Shown here piece after piece: positions 1 to 10,000 of a stretch of 64,000 bases of DNA (within the stretch, counting starts at the first letter, position 1; each line of letters opens with the position of its first letter). The stretch is taken from the NCBI RefSeq assembly GCF_000702665.1, contig NZ_JNJA01000004.1, forward strand, positions 124,001 through 188,000. The letters run 5' to 3'. Under the pieces are notes generated by a model. That model was not told where the DNA came from and did not search any database. It saw nothing but the letters and a program-made list of their open reading frames with translations. A program made the position numbers and the translations under genes. Source of the stretch: Solidesulfovibrio alcoholivorans DSM 5433. GTDB taxonomy: Bacteria; Desulfobacterota; Desulfovibrionia; Desulfovibrionales; Desulfovibrionaceae.

Positions 1-101
1 GTCTCTCCAGGGTTGTGCGTTTTTTTTCTTGTTGGAGAGGGCGTTTCTGAGGATTCAGGGGTATTCCTGTCCGCAATCCCAATGTTCGTGGAGGCACTCT
101 C

Positions 102-1199
102 ATGTTGCAACGCGCAGTCGGCCTGTTGTTTTTGTCTTACCTGCTCGGGATTGCCATGCCGCAGGCATCGGCTTGCACCAGTGTACGGATCAAAACGTCG
201 GATGGGCTTGTTTTTTATGCCAGGACCATGGAAGGCGAATGGACGTTGCAGACGGTCCTCGGCATTGTGCCCCGGGGAACGCCCTACCAGGGCACACTGC
301 CTGATGGAAGTTCCAAGGGAGTGAAATGGAAGACGAAATATGCCTTCGTCGGCATGTTCGATTTCGGCATGCCCCTGGCCTCGGACGGCATGAACGAAAA
401 GGGCCTCGTGGTCGGGCAACTGTTCCTGCCGGGATATGCAGCCTACGAACCGTTCGAAAGCGCCAAGTCCGGCAAGACGTTGGCGCAATATGAATTGGGG
501 ACGTGGCTGCTTTCGAATTTCGCGAGCGTGGCCGAGGTGCGCAAGGGCTATCGCGGCGTGCGCGTCTGCCAGGGCCCCACGGACAAGTCCGGTCCGTTGC
601 CTCTGCATTACGTGGTGCACGATCCGTCCGGCGACTGCGTCGTCATCGAGTACACGCCCGGCAAGGTGACGCTTTATGAAAATCCGTTGGGCGTCATGAC
701 CAACTCGCCGACCATGGACTGGATGCTCACCAACCTCGACAACTATATCAACCTGTCCGTCATGAACATAGCGCAAAAGGACCTCAAGGGTCTGACGCTC
801 AGGCAGTTCGGACAGGGGTCGGGCCTCTACGGCCTGCCCGGGGACTACAGCCCGCCGAGCCGCTTTGTGCGCATGGTGGCGCTCAGCCAAGCCGCCTTGC
901 CGGCCAAGGGCGCCGACCAGGGCCTCAACCAGGCCATCACCATCCTGGACAACGTGGACATTCCCATCGGCGCGGTGCGGGGCTTTGAAGGCAAGGAAGA
1001 ACGTTTCGACAAGACCATCTGGTCCGTGGTGGCGGACACCGCGCGAATGCGCTATTATTACCGCAGCATGGACAACAAGAACTGGCGGTATGTGGACCTT
1101 GCCAAGGCGTTCGCCGCAGCCAAGGGCATCGAATCCCTGCCGGTCTTTCTCGCCGTCGATTACCCGGACACCACGGCCCAGGCCACGCCGTTTCATTAA
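102..1199 (+). CDS. Linear amide C-N hydrolase (choloylglycine/penicillin V acylase family), exported
   Basis: A 365-residue member of the Ntn-hydrolase family that cleaves linear amide bonds, such as bile-salt or penicillin V side chains and acyl-homoserine lactones. A signal peptide of about 24 residues ends in ASA, directly followed by Cys25 in the motif CTSVRI; this family needs such a Cys as its new N-terminal nucleophile after processing, so export and activation may coincide. The downstream block TNSPTMDWMLTNL is also typical. A GGAGG ribosome site lies about 7 bases before the ATG. The true substrate cannot be read from sequence. It stands alone and is convergent with lgt. Confidence 0.85.
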   Translation: MLQRAVGLLFLSYLLGIAMPQASACTSVRIKTSDGLVFYARTMEGEWTLQTVLGIVPRGTPYQGTLPDGSSKGVKWKTKYAFVGMFDFGMPLASDGMNEKGLVVGQLFLPGYAAYEPFESAKSGKTLAQYELGTWLLSNFASVAEVRKGYRGVRVCQGPTDKSGPLPLHYVVHDPSGDCVVIEYTPGKVTLYENPLGVMTNSPTMDWMLTNLDNYINLSVMNIAQKDLKGLTLRQFGQGSGLYGLPGDYSPPSRFVRMVALSQAALPAKGADQGLNQAITILDNVDIPIGAVRGFEGKEERFDKTIWSVVADTARMRYYYRSMDNKNWRYVDLAKAFAAAKGIESLPVFLAVDYPDTTAQATPFH

Positions 1200-1208
1200 T
1201 GCGAATGC

Positions 1209-1248
1209 GGCGTTCCCGGAATGTCCTCGTTGACATTCCGGGAACGCC
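1209..1248. terminator. Perfect 17-bp stem-loop between convergent genes
   Basis: Arms GGCGTTCCCGGAATGTC (1209-1225) and its exact complement (1232-1248) enclose a 6-base loop. The hairpin sits just after the amide hydrolase stop and before the lgt stop, so it could end transcription from both sides. Neither strand has a clear T-run, so a bidirectional terminator or 3' end protection is inferred. Confidence 0.6.
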
Positions 1249-1285
1249 CTGCTGCATGCTCTGCGGAGAGGGGTGGAAAGCCTTG

Positions 1286-2080
1286 TCAGGCGGCCTTCGT
1301 GGGCGCGGGCCGCAGCCACAGCAGCCACGCCGCCAGCAGGATGACCGGGATGCTCAGCAGCTGGCCCATGGTCAGCCAGCCGAAGGCCAGGTAGCCGAGC
1401 TGCGGATCGGGCACACGCACGAATTCCACGACGAAGCGGAAGATGCCGTACCAGAGCAAAAAGACGCCTGACACCGCGCCGGTCTTGCGCTTTTGGGCCG
1501 AATAGAGCCACACGATCAGGAAAAGCGCCAGTCCTTCCAGGCTCGCTTCGTAGAGTTGGGAGGGATGACGCGGCAGCCCGCCGGCCCTGGGGTCGGGGAA
1601 GATCATGGCCCAGGGCACATCGCCCACTTTGCCCCACAGCTCGCCGTTGATGAAATTGCCGATGCGCCCGGCCAGGATGCCGAGCGGCACGAGCGGCACC
1701 AGGAAATCCGCCACGCCCCAGAAGCCCTTGCCCGACTTTTTCCCGAGCAGCCAGGCGACCACGGACATGCCGACGATGCCGCCGTGGAAGGACATGCCGC
1801 CCTGCCAGACCTTGAAAAAGGAGAGCGGGTCGGCCACGAGCCCTGGCATATCGTAGAAGATCTCGTAGCCTGTGCGGCCGCCGAGCACCACGCCCAGCAC
1901 CGAATAGGTGATGAGGTCGTCCACTTCCAGGGCGGTCCAGCCCGAGCCTGGGCGTGCGGCCCGGTAGCGGCCGAGCAGCCAGGCCGAGCAGAAGCCGATC
2001 AGGTACATGAGGCCGTACCAGCGCACGTGCAGAGGGCCGAGGCTTATGGCCACGGGGTCGAACTGGGGATAGGCGAGCAT
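1286..2080 (-). CDS. lgt: Prolipoprotein diacylglyceryl transferase
   Basis: Lgt transfers the diacylglyceryl group of phosphatidylglycerol to the lipobox cysteine of prolipoproteins in the inner membrane. The 264-residue product has the usual length, several membrane helices, the early motif HVRWYGLMYLIGF, the signature GRIGNFINGELWG, and HPSQLYEASLEG. I chose the ATG at 2080 (MLAYPQFDPV) because the longer open frame upstream reads through the neighbouring TPR gene and has no family similarity. It lies downstream of, and on the same strand as, the TPR/pseudo-receiver gene, 68 bases away. Several lipoproteins in this window would be its substrates. Confidence 0.95.
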   Translation of the reverse strand: MLAYPQFDPVAISLGPLHVRWYGLMYLIGFCSAWLLGRYRAARPGSGWTALEVDDLITYSVLGVVLGGRTGYEIFYDMPGLVADPLSFFKVWQGGMSFHGGIVGMSVVAWLLGKKSGKGFWGVADFLVPLVPLGILAGRIGNFINGELWGKVGDVPWAMIFPDPRAGGLPRHPSQLYEASLEGLALFLIVWLYSAQKRKTGAVSGVFLLWYGIFRFVVEFVRVPDPQLGYLAFGWLTMGQLLSIPVILLAAWLLWLRPAPTKAA

Positions 2081-2148
2081 GAAGGGGTCCTGGCGCGAGG
2101 CCGGTTGGCGTCCGGGCGGCCGGCGGGCCGTCGCTTGGAAGGGGCTGT

Positions 2149-3492
2149 CTACTGCCCCTGGCCGATTTCTTCGAGCAGGCTTTTGGCCTTGGCGTAGTTT
2201 GGATTGAGCTCCAGCGCCTTTTTCAGGTAGTCCACGGCCTGTTCCTTCTTGCCGTAGCGGCGATAGACCGTGGCGATGTTGTAGCACACCGCCTCGCCCG
2301 TGCGCCACAGGTCCGCATTGAGCGTCAGCGCCCGGTCCAGGTACTGGTAGGCTTCGATGTACTGGCGGCCCTCGGTGTAGGCCATGGCGATGTTGTAGTA
2401 CAGGCCGCCGTCGTTGGACGAAATCTTGAGCGCCTTGCGGTACTCGACGATGGCGTCCTGCCACTTGCCCTGACGGCGCAGCATGAGTCCCAGGCGGTTG
2501 AACGTCTCGATGTCCGAGCGGTCGAGCATGTTTTTGCGGGTGTTGAGCGCCTGGCGCAGGTACTGCTCGGACAGTTCGGGCGCGGATTCCATGCAGCGTA
2601 CGGCGATGGACTGGGTGACGCGGCTGACCGCGTCCAGCGCTTCCTTGGTGGCGATGCGCACGGCTTGGTCAAAGGCCAGCTTGGCCTTGTCGGCATCGCC
2701 CAGCTTGATGTAGCCCGCGCCGATGTCCACCTTGCGGTCCACGTTGAGCGGCGACAGTTTGTCCAGGCGCTCCAGGAATTTGAGCTCCTCCTGGGTGTTG
2801 CCCTCCTCGCGGTGCAGTTCGGCGATCTTCTTGAGCGGATCCAGGAAAAGTTTCGCGCCTTTTTCCGCCTGGGTATAGGCCCGAAGCGCGTCATCGCGCT
2901 TGCCCATGGCGCGCAGGGCGTCGCCCATGAGCAGCAGCCCCGACGGGCTGTTGGGCTTGAGATCCAGCACCTGTTTGGCGGCCTTGGCCGCTTCCAGGGG
3001 ATTGCCCATGTCGAGGCTCTGGCGGCCCTTGTCCATGAGCTCGCCGAGTTGGCCGCGCGGCTTGACCGTGAAGGCGATCTTCTCGATCAGCGTATCCGGG
3101 GAAATGGGCTTGGTGATGATGTTGTCCGCGCCCAGTTCGTGCAGGAGCACCAGCTTGTCGCGCTCGACTTCGGTGGTCAGCACGACCAGGAACAATTCAT
3201 TGGTGAAATCGGACTTCAGGTAGCGGATGAGGTCGGAGGTGTTGCGGCCATTGAGTTCGCGTTCGATGAAGACAAGGAGTTTATGGCTCTTTGCCCGCAG
3301 CAGCTTGATTTCCTTGTGCAGACCCTCGACTGTGGCGACGTTATAGACGCATTCGTCCTTGATCGTCAGATGGCGCAGGAGGGTGCTGCGCAGGTTTTTG
3401 TTGAAGACGGCATCGGTGCTGACGACCACGAACACGCCGTTTTGCAACGCCACGAATTCCCGGACGTCATCATCGTATTGCTTGTTTTTCAT
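2149..3492 (-). CDS. TPR protein with N-terminal pseudo-receiver domain
   Basis: This 447-residue protein has two parts. Residues about 18-135 resemble a response-regulator receiver: the strand KLLVFIE and the NIITKPIS loop with Lys128 are present, but the position expected for the phosphorylated Asp is Glu77, so it is probably not switched by phosphorylation. From about residue 140 to the end run tetratricopeptide repeats, for example GLYYNIAMAYTEGRQYIEAY. There is no signal peptide or membrane segment, so it is a cytoplasmic scaffold or adaptor of unknown partner. Such receiver-TPR fusions are common in sulfate reducers. It lies upstream of lgt on the same strand. Confidence 0.75.
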   Translation of the reverse strand: MKNKQYDDDVREFVALQNGVFVVVSTDAVFNKNLRSTLLRHLTIKDECVYNVATVEGLHKEIKLLRAKSHKLLVFIERELNGRNTSDLIRYLKSDFTNELFLVVLTTEVERDKLVLLHELGADNIITKPISPDTLIEKIAFTVKPRGQLGELMDKGRQSLDMGNPLEAAKAAKQVLDLKPNSPSGLLLMGDALRAMGKRDDALRAYTQAEKGAKLFLDPLKKIAELHREEGNTQEELKFLERLDKLSPLNVDRKVDIGAGYIKLGDADKAKLAFDQAVRIATKEALDAVSRVTQSIAVRCMESAPELSEQYLRQALNTRKNMLDRSDIETFNRLGLMLRRQGKWQDAIVEYRKALKISSNDGGLYYNIAMAYTEGRQYIEAYQYLDRALTLNADLWRTGEAVCYNIATVYRRYGKKEQAVDYLKKALELNPNYAKAKSLLEEIGQGQ

Positions 3493-3521
3493 GCAGAACT
3501 CACAGGCAGGGCGCTAGGCGC

Positions 3522-4409
3522 TCAGGCGGGGTCGCCTTTGGTCGCCTCGGGCCCGGCGGCAGTCGCGTCGGTGTGTATCCGGGAGATAAAGGCGGCATAG
3601 GCGTCGGGGGCCATGGAAAAAACATGCTCAGGTCCCGGGAAAACGCCGTTTCTAACCGCATCGGCCCATTGCGTCAACGCCTCCACGGCAAGGTCGCCGA
3701 GTTTGGCGTATTGCTTGACGAATTTCGGCAGGAACCGGTCATAAAGCCCGAGCACATCGTGGAAAACGAGCACCTGCCCGTCGCAGTCGGCTCCGGCCCC
3801 GATGCCGATGGTCGGCACCGGCAGGTGCTTGGTGACCACCGCCGCGACCGCGGCGGGAATGCACTCGAGCACCACGGCGAAACACCCCGCCTCGGCCAGC
3901 GCCATGGCGTCTTCCAAAAGCCGCGCCGCCGCCTCGGCCGTCTTGGACTGGACCTTGAAACCGCCAAGCGCCGCCACATGCTGGGGCGTGAGCCCCACAT
4001 GGCCGATGACCGGGATGCCGGCGGCCACGATGGCCCGCACCTGCGGCAACACCTCGCGCCCGCCCTCCAGCTTGACCGCGCCGGCCCGGCCCTCCTTGAG
4101 GAAGCGCCCGGCATTGGCCACGGCCTCGGGCACCGATACCTGATAGGAAAGAAATGGCATGTCCGCCACGACCAGGGCGTTTTCCGCCCCGCGCGACACC
4201 GCCCGGGTGTGGTGGAGCATCTCCTCCATCGTCACCGAAAGCGTGTCCTCGTGACCCAGCACCACCATGGCCAGCGAATCCCCCACCAGCAGCATGTCCA
4301 CGCCGGCCGCCTCGGCCAGACGCGCGGCGGCGAAATCATACGCCGTCAACATGGCCAGCTTGCGCGTTCCCTTGGCAGCCAGCACCGCCGGAGCGGTCAC
4401 CTTGGTCAT
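3522..4409 (-). CDS. panB: 3-methyl-2-oxobutanoate hydroxymethyltransferase
   Basis: PanB converts alpha-ketoisovalerate and 5,10-methylene-tetrahydrofolate to ketopantoate, the first committed step of pantothenate and CoenzymeA synthesis. The protein has the family blocks LTAYDFAAARLAEAAG, MLLVGDSLAMVVLGHE (metal-binding Asp), VKLEGG, and GIPVIGHVGLTPQ. I chose the ATG at 4409 (MTKVTAPAV, 295 residues) because an AGGGGG-type ribosome site precedes it; the longer frame adds a charged, non-conserved leader. It is divergent from the TrmH-like gene with only 57 bases between them, so both promoters must lie in or around that gap. Confidence 0.93.
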   Translation of the reverse strand: MTKVTAPAVLAAKGTRKLAMLTAYDFAAARLAEAAGVDMLLVGDSLAMVVLGHEDTLSVTMEEMLHHTRAVSRGAENALVVADMPFLSYQVSVPEAVANAGRFLKEGRAGAVKLEGGREVLPQVRAIVAAGIPVIGHVGLTPQHVAALGGFKVQSKTAEAAARLLEDAMALAEAGCFAVVLECIPAAVAAVVTKHLPVPTIGIGAGADCDGQVLVFHDVLGLYDRFLPKFVKQYAKLGDLAVEALTQWADAVRNGVFPGPEHVFSMAPDAYAAFISRIHTDATAAGPEATKGDPA

Positions 4410-4466
4410 CACTTTCCCCCTCTTCGGCCTTGCGTCCGTCCGGTCCATGGCTTATGTGCCACGGCC

Positions 4467-5057
4467 ATGCGCATCTGCATCACCGAACGCCGACTCGATC
4501 GTATCCGGGACGTCCTGTCCAGACGACAGACCGATTTGACGCTTGTCATAAACAACATTCACGATCCACACAATGTTTCGGCCATATTACGAAGCTGCGA
4601 CGCGTTCGGCATTCACCGCGTCCACCTGCTCTACACCGATACGGCCTTCCCCGCGCTCGGCAAGAAATCCTCGGGATCGGCCAAGAAATGGGTCGAAACC
4701 GTACGCCACAAGGATGCCGCCTCCCTGGCCGCCGTCCTCAAAAGCCAGGGCTATACCCTCGTCGCCACCAGCTTCTCCGAAACCGCCCGGCCGCTGGCCG
4801 CATGGGACTTCACCGGCAAGATCGCCATCATCCTCGGCAACGAACATCGGGGCGTGGACGAAGACCTCGCTCCCCACGTCGACGGTGCGCTCTATATCCC
4901 CATGCAAGGCATGGTGCAAAGCCTCAATGTCTCCGTCGCCGCCGCCATCATCCTCTACGAAGGCTTCCGCCAACGCCACGTCGCCGGTTGCTACGACACC
5001 CCCAGCCTGCCCGCGGACGAGCTGGAACGCCTGACCCAGCTTTGGGCGCAGAAGTAG
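4467..5057 (+). CDS. trmH: TrmH/SpoU family tRNA (guanosine-18-2'-O)-methyltransferase
   Basis: A 196-residue SPOUT methyltransferase that places a 2'-O-methyl group on RNA ribose, most likely G18 of tRNA. The conserved motifs are present: NNIHDPHNVSAILRSCDAFG near the N-terminus, IAIILGNEHRGV (motif 2) and IPMQGMVQSLNVSVAAAI (motif 3), which form the knotted SAM site. The C-terminal tail resembles TrmH more than TrmL. The ATG at 4467 gives the normal start MRICITERRLDRI. The exact RNA target is inferred from the family. Confidence 0.85.
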   Translation: MRICITERRLDRIRDVLSRRQTDLTLVINNIHDPHNVSAILRSCDAFGIHRVHLLYTDTAFPALGKKSSGSAKKWVETVRHKDAASLAAVLKSQGYTLVATSFSETARPLAAWDFTGKIAIILGNEHRGVDEDLAPHVDGALYIPMQGMVQSLNVSVAAAIILYEGFRQRHVAGCYDTPSLPADELERLTQLWAQK

Positions 5058-5091
5058 CGAGAACGGGAGAGAAGGCGGGGGAGCTGAAGAG

Positions 5092-5150
5092 GGAAGATGC
5101 CTCCGGCGGCCGGGGGGGATGATCCTCCCCGGCCGCCGGAGGCATCTTCC
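5092..5150. repeat. Dispersed palindromic intergenic repeat, copy 1
   Basis: The arm GATGCCTCCGGCGGCCGGGG and its inverse face each other across a 3-base loop, giving a stem of 28 bases with one G-T pair. It lies between the convergent trmH-like and flippase genes. Related copies occur at 11193-11251 and 35277-35342, always between genes. The 3' half is nearly identical to copy 2. Confidence 0.8.
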
Positions 5151-5189
5151 TCTTTTCCCCTCTCTTTTCCCTTCCGCTCTCCCTATTCC

Positions 5190-6428
5190 TTACTCCTTCT
5201 CCATCCCCTTCTCCCTTGCGCCCGCACCGAATCCTCCCCGGACGAAACAGAGCGCCAGCCCTGCGCACAGGGTCGCTTCGGTGGCGATGGTGGCCAGGGC
5301 TGCGCCTTTTGCGGCGAGCAGCGGGATGAGCAGCAGGTTGAGGAGGATATTGAGTACGGCGGCGAGGACGGTGAGCAGGGCGTAGGCGCGTTCGCGTCCC
5401 AGTGCCACGAGGGCCTGGGTGAGGACGTAGTTGGGCAGGATGAAAGGCAGCGAGCCGAGCAGCCAGGCGAGCAGCGGGATGGCGTCGAAGTATTTGTCGC
5501 CGAAGGCCAGGGTGAGAATGTAGGGGCCGAGCAGCAGGCCGCCGGTGGTGGCGGCGAGGGACAGGGCGATCATGACGCCGAGCATGCGGGTGAAGGAGTG
5601 CTTGAAGGCTGCGGTGTCGTTTAAGGAGACGCGCAGGGTGCGGAAGAAGATGTGCGCGAGCGGCGTGGCCAGCATGATGACGCCTTCGATGAGGCGGTAG
5701 GCGGCTGCGTAGTTGCCGACTGCGGCCGGGTCGTCCGTGAGCAGGCGCAGCAGGATGATATCGCAGCGGAAGTAGATGGTGGTGGCGGCGGAGATGCAGA
5801 GAAACGCCAGGCAGGGGGCGTAGACTTCGCGGGTCGGGGCCAGGCGCGGCCGGACGCGCAGGGCTCGGCCGTAGGGGGTGATGCAGGCCACGGCCTGTCC
5901 GGCGAGGAGTCCCAGGAAGATGGCGGTCGGCCCAGGCGACGGGAAAAGGAGCGCGATGCCGACGCAGAGCGCGGTGGCGGTGCGGGAAAGCGCCCGCCAC
6001 AGGCCTTCGGCGGCGAAATTGTTGTGTCCTTTGAGCGAGGACGAGACCAGGGCGGCGGCGGTAAAGAGCGCGTAATAGGCCACGGCCGCGCCGAGGGGGA
6101 GGTTGTCGGCGTCCGGGAACAGGGGCACGAGGGCGAGCCCGAGGAGAGTGGTTGCACCGAGGTGCCCGAGCGCCAGGGACATGAGCGGCGGCCTGTCGGA
6201 ATTTGCGGTCAGGGCGGCCTTGGCTGTTTCGCGGAAGATCAGGGTGGAAAAGCCGCCGTCCTGAAGGATGGCGAAAATCGAGGCCACGGTGAGGATGTAG
6301 GAATACTGGCCGAACTGCGCCGGGCCGAGCACGCGGCCGAGCAGGAAGGTGAGTCCCACGGACACGGCAGCGGCGTAGAGGGTCGCGGCCCACTGGCTGG
6401 TGAGGGCCTTGGCCAGGGCGCGGCTCAC
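5190..6428 (-). CDS. Polysaccharide/lipid-linked oligosaccharide flippase (MOP superfamily, Wzx-like)
   Basis: A 412-residue integral membrane protein with about 12-14 hydrophobic helices, beginning MSRALAKALTSQWAATLYAAAVSVGLTFLLGRVLG and containing FGQYSYILTVASIFAILQDGGF, the typical N-terminal pattern of MOP-family O-antigen or teichoic exporters. It would flip undecaprenyl-linked glycans across the inner membrane. It starts with GTG at 6428, overlapping the gmhB stop by 4 bases, so it is translationally coupled as the last gene of a three-gene operon with gmhB and the large glycosyltransferase. The substrate is unknown. Confidence 0.8.
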   Translation of the reverse strand: MSRALAKALTSQWAATLYAAAVSVGLTFLLGRVLGPAQFGQYSYILTVASIFAILQDGGFSTLIFRETAKAALTANSDRPPLMSLALGHLGATTLLGLALVPLFPDADNLPLGAAVAYYALFTAAALVSSSLKGHNNFAAEGLWRALSRTATALCVGIALLFPSPGPTAIFLGLLAGQAVACITPYGRALRVRPRLAPTREVYAPCLAFLCISAATTIYFRCDIILLRLLTDDPAAVGNYAAAYRLIEGVIMLATPLAHIFFRTLRVSLNDTAAFKHSFTRMLGVMIALSLAATTGGLLLGPYILTLAFGDKYFDAIPLLAWLLGSLPFILPNYVLTQALVALGRERAYALLTVLAAVLNILLNLLLIPLLAAKGAALATIATEATLCAGLALCFVRGGFGAGAREKGMEKE

Positions 6429-7045
6429 GGGGCGCTCCCGGGGCCGGCGTATGCCAGAAGATGGTCCACGGCGGCGGGCAGATCCCGGGCCAGGACGTGG
6501 GGCCAGCCCGGCCGGCGCGCGCCGAGGGCGAGGGAAGCGGCGTCGTTTGGGAGTTGCGGCAGGCCCAGTTCACGGGCATGGCGTGCGCCGTGGCCCGTGG
6601 TCACGAGGATGGTCAGGGGTGAGCCCAGGGCGAGGCCGAAGGCGATGTCCGAGGCGGCGTCGCCGATGACGGCCGTTTCGGCGGCGAGCAGGCCGTGGCG
6701 CGCGGCCAGGGCCGTGAACATGCCCGTGGCCGGCTTGCGGCAGGCGCAGCCGTCGGACGGGGCGTGGGGGCAATGGGCCGTTTCCGTGAGGATTACGCCA
6801 TAGGGCGCGAGCAACGCGTCCAGGCGGTCGCGCACGGCTTCGTACTGGAGCGGGGCGTAATAGCCCCGGCCGATGCCGGACTGGTTGGTGACGGCGAAAA
6901 GCCGCATGCCCGCCCGGGCGAGTCTGGCCAGGGCCTCGCCGCCGCCCGGCACCAGGGCCACGCCTTCGGGGTCGCAGAGGTAGTGGCGTTCCTCGATGAT
7001 GGTGCCGTCGCGGTCGAGCAGGACGTTGCGGAGGGCGGGCGGCAT
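6425..7045 (-). CDS. gmhB: D-glycero-beta-D-manno-heptose-1,7-bisphosphate 7-phosphatase (HAD family)
   Basis: GmhB removes the 7-phosphate in ADP-heptose synthesis for the lipopolysaccharide inner core. The 206-residue protein has the HAD nucleophile motif DRDGTII (Asp11, Asp13), the threonine motif VTNQSGIGRG, a zinc loop with Cys and His residues (CPHAP...CACRKP), and the motif IV aspartates in VIGDAASDIAFG. The start at 7045 shares one base with the TGA of the upstream glycosyltransferase, and its own stop overlaps the flippase start. A related histidinol- or glycerol-manno phosphatase activity is possible. Confidence 0.85.
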   Translation of the reverse strand: MPPALRNVLLDRDGTIIEERHYLCDPEGVALVPGGGEALARLARAGMRLFAVTNQSGIGRGYYAPLQYEAVRDRLDALLAPYGVILTETAHCPHAPSDGCACRKPATGMFTALAARHGLLAAETAVIGDAASDIAFGLALGSPLTILVTTGHGARHARELGLPQLPNDAASLALGARRPGWPHVLARDLPAAVDHLLAYAGPGSAP

Positions 7046-10000
7046 CAGAAGTCGTCCTGGAGGCTCGGCAGATAGGGCTGCGGCCGGGGTGAGAGAAAAA
7101 GTGACAGGGGCGCATCGGCGTTTTCGCGAAGCGTCAGGGGGAGGGTCTCCCCGGCGACGGGGATGCCGGAAAACGCCGTGGCGTCGAGTTCGGCCTCGAT
7201 GCGCATGCGCGTGTCGTCCCTGGACCAGAGCTGCGCGCCCGATTCGGACAGTTCGAAGCGCACGAAACCGGTGGTCACGGGCTTGTCGAAGCGCAGCACC
7301 GAGACGCGCCGGGTCATGAGGCCTTCCCAGAGCCCGGAGCGGTCGCTGGCGAGGCGGTCCAGGGTCTTGAAGCGTTTGCCGTCCGTGGAAAAGGAGATGG
7401 TCACGTTGTTCTTGCCGGCCTTGTCCGCGTAGATACGCGGATAGGAGACGATGCGCAGCAGGCGCAGGGGGTAGGCGGAGCTCAGGGGCACGGTCACGGC
7501 GCAAGGGCCTGGGGCCTTGCAGGACAGACAGTCCTCGTTTTTGTTTTTGCGGATGTTGTCGGCCAGGGGAAAGGCGGCCAGGGCTTCGGATTCGCTATGG
7601 AAGCTCGGCTCGAAGCGCAGCACGCCGGTATTGCGCTGGAGAAGCAGGGTGGCAGGCGCAGGGGCGAGGACCGGCACGGCCACGGTCTTGCCGCCGACGT
7701 CCAGGTGCGGGCGGTTGAGCGCACCCCGGAGCTTGAGCGCCGCGAATTCCTGTGGCGGTGACTGGCCCAGGCGCGTGGTCACGGGGACGCCCGGGGCGAG
7801 GCGCACGAAAGGATCGGCTAGGGCCGGGTCGAAAAAGAGGTAGGCCGGGGAGCCGTCCGGTCCGGGGATGGTAAAGACCGGCACGAGTCCGGGGTGGGCC
7901 TGGCGAAAAGCGGCGAGGGACGCGTACGGGTTGGCCGGTCCTTGGGCGATTTCCTGCGCGGCCGGGAAGGCGTAAAGGGCGTCGGCGTCCATGAGGGGCT
8001 CGCCGGGCAGCCAGCGGGCCAGGGCGTTGTGGCCCGCCGCGCGCCAAAGCGCGGCCTCTGCCGGGCCGGGGCCGGACGGCGCGCCGTCGAGCGCGGCTTT
8101 GAGTTCGATACGCGAGACTTCGATGACGCCCGGCTCGAACACCGGGCCGTAGGCGATGCGCAGCCGCACTTGCGCCGCGCCGTTGCCTCGGATTTCCAGC
8201 GGAAAGTCCCGGCCGATCACGCGCCGGTTTTTCTCAAGCGGCGCGATGCGTTTGCCGTCCGGACCGAGGAAGTCCTTGTCGGTCACCACGCCGGCTTCCA
8301 GCCAGGGACCGTCGTCCACGGCCAGGGAGAGCGTCACGCGGGAATCCGAAGGCAGATCGGCCAGGAACTCGGCGGTGAACTCCAGGTGAACCGTCGTGCG
8401 TGCGATACGCGTGCCCGGTGCGGCCACGAAACGGTACTCCGCATGGCCGGGCTTGTCGTAATCGAAGTGGGCAAGGGTTTGGGCGAGGCTGTCCGGGGCG
8501 AGGTTGGCCGCCTCCTCGCAGTCTTCATAGAACCTGTAGGTGCTGAAATCCTCGACATAGGCGGCATCCCCGTCGGTGCCTGGGAAAAGCGCCACCGGCG
8601 CGGTGCTGACAAGGCCCATGGCGGAAATGGCGGTGTCCCGGATGACGGCGCGCCGCTGGGGCGTAAAAGGGATTTCGGGCTGCGGTTTGCCGTTTTCGAT
8701 CAGGTAGAAGGCGCGTTTGTAGCCGTCCGGGGTATAGGTCGAAAGGCTTGTGAACGCGTGCGGCATGTACCAGTCGGTGACGAGCTTCATGTTGCGGTTT
8801 TTCTGAAAGAACAGATAACGGATATTGTTTTTGTTCCAGGCAAGGTAATCCGAGAGTTCCTTGTAATAGGAGGTTTCGCGCCGGTAATAAATGGAAAGGG
8901 AGCGCACGTTGGGGATGCTGACGAGCAGGCACAGGAACACGCCGGCCAGGGGCGCTGCCCATGCCGCGCGTTGCGGCGCAAGCGCCATGTGCCGGGCGAC
9001 GCGATCCGCGATCCAGGCCGCGCCGAGGCCGGCCAGGGCAACCAGGGCGTAATAGGTGTTGAAGAGGTAGCGGGAGCTTAGCTCAAGCCTAGTCGCAGCA
9101 GCCAGGAACGCGACCAGCGGCATGAGCGCGAAGGCGGCCAAAAGCGCCAGTCCGTCGCACCACGGCCGCCGCAGGGCCACGGCGCAACCGAGTAGGGCGA
9201 GCAGGGCCAAGGGCAGCCAGGGCAGGCCGGGCCCGGGCGCGGCGTAGGACCCGAATTCCGACAGGACGTTGCGCAGGAAGTCGCCCGGGATCGAAGGCGA
9301 CCCTCCGCCGGATTTGAGCAGGGTGAAGACGTTATTATAGGCCGTAAGCCAGGGGATGTAGAGGATGGCCGCGACGACCACGCAGCCGGCCAGGGCAAGC
9401 CCCTTGCGCAGGGCCTGCCCCGGGGAAAGCTCTCGAGTCGCCAAGCCGCGCAGCAGGAACCAGGCCGTAAAGACCCCTTCGGCCGCGATGTTCGAGGTAG
9501 CCGTATAGGCCGTGTAGCACATGGCCGTTGTGGCGGCGACGTAGCCTGCGTAGCGACCCAGGCCGCCCTTGGTCAGGGCGCGGTAGAGTGTGAGCAGCGA
9601 CAGGAGCCCCAGCAGCATGAAGAGGCTGTAGGGCCGCAACTCCCGGGAATAATGAATCTGGTAGACGGAAAACGTGGCCAGGACGGCGGCGCAGATGCCG
9701 GCGCTGTGGCTGAAGACCGTCGCGCCGAGCGCGTAGACCACGCCGATGGTCGCCGTGCCGCAGGCGACGCTCAAAAGCCGCAGCACAGCGTCGTTGCGGC
9801 TTGCGGCGAGCACGGCGTGGGTGAGCAGGTGGTAGAGCGGCGGAAAGAATTCGCCGCCGATGTCCGACGGCCCCACCACGGTGAGCGTGTGGAGCATGCG
9901 GGACACGGGCAGCTTGGCGATGCCGAGCGTGATGAATTCGTCCCACCACAGCGACGGCTCGCCCAGGTGCAGCAGGCGCAGCAGCGCGCCGGCCGCGAGC

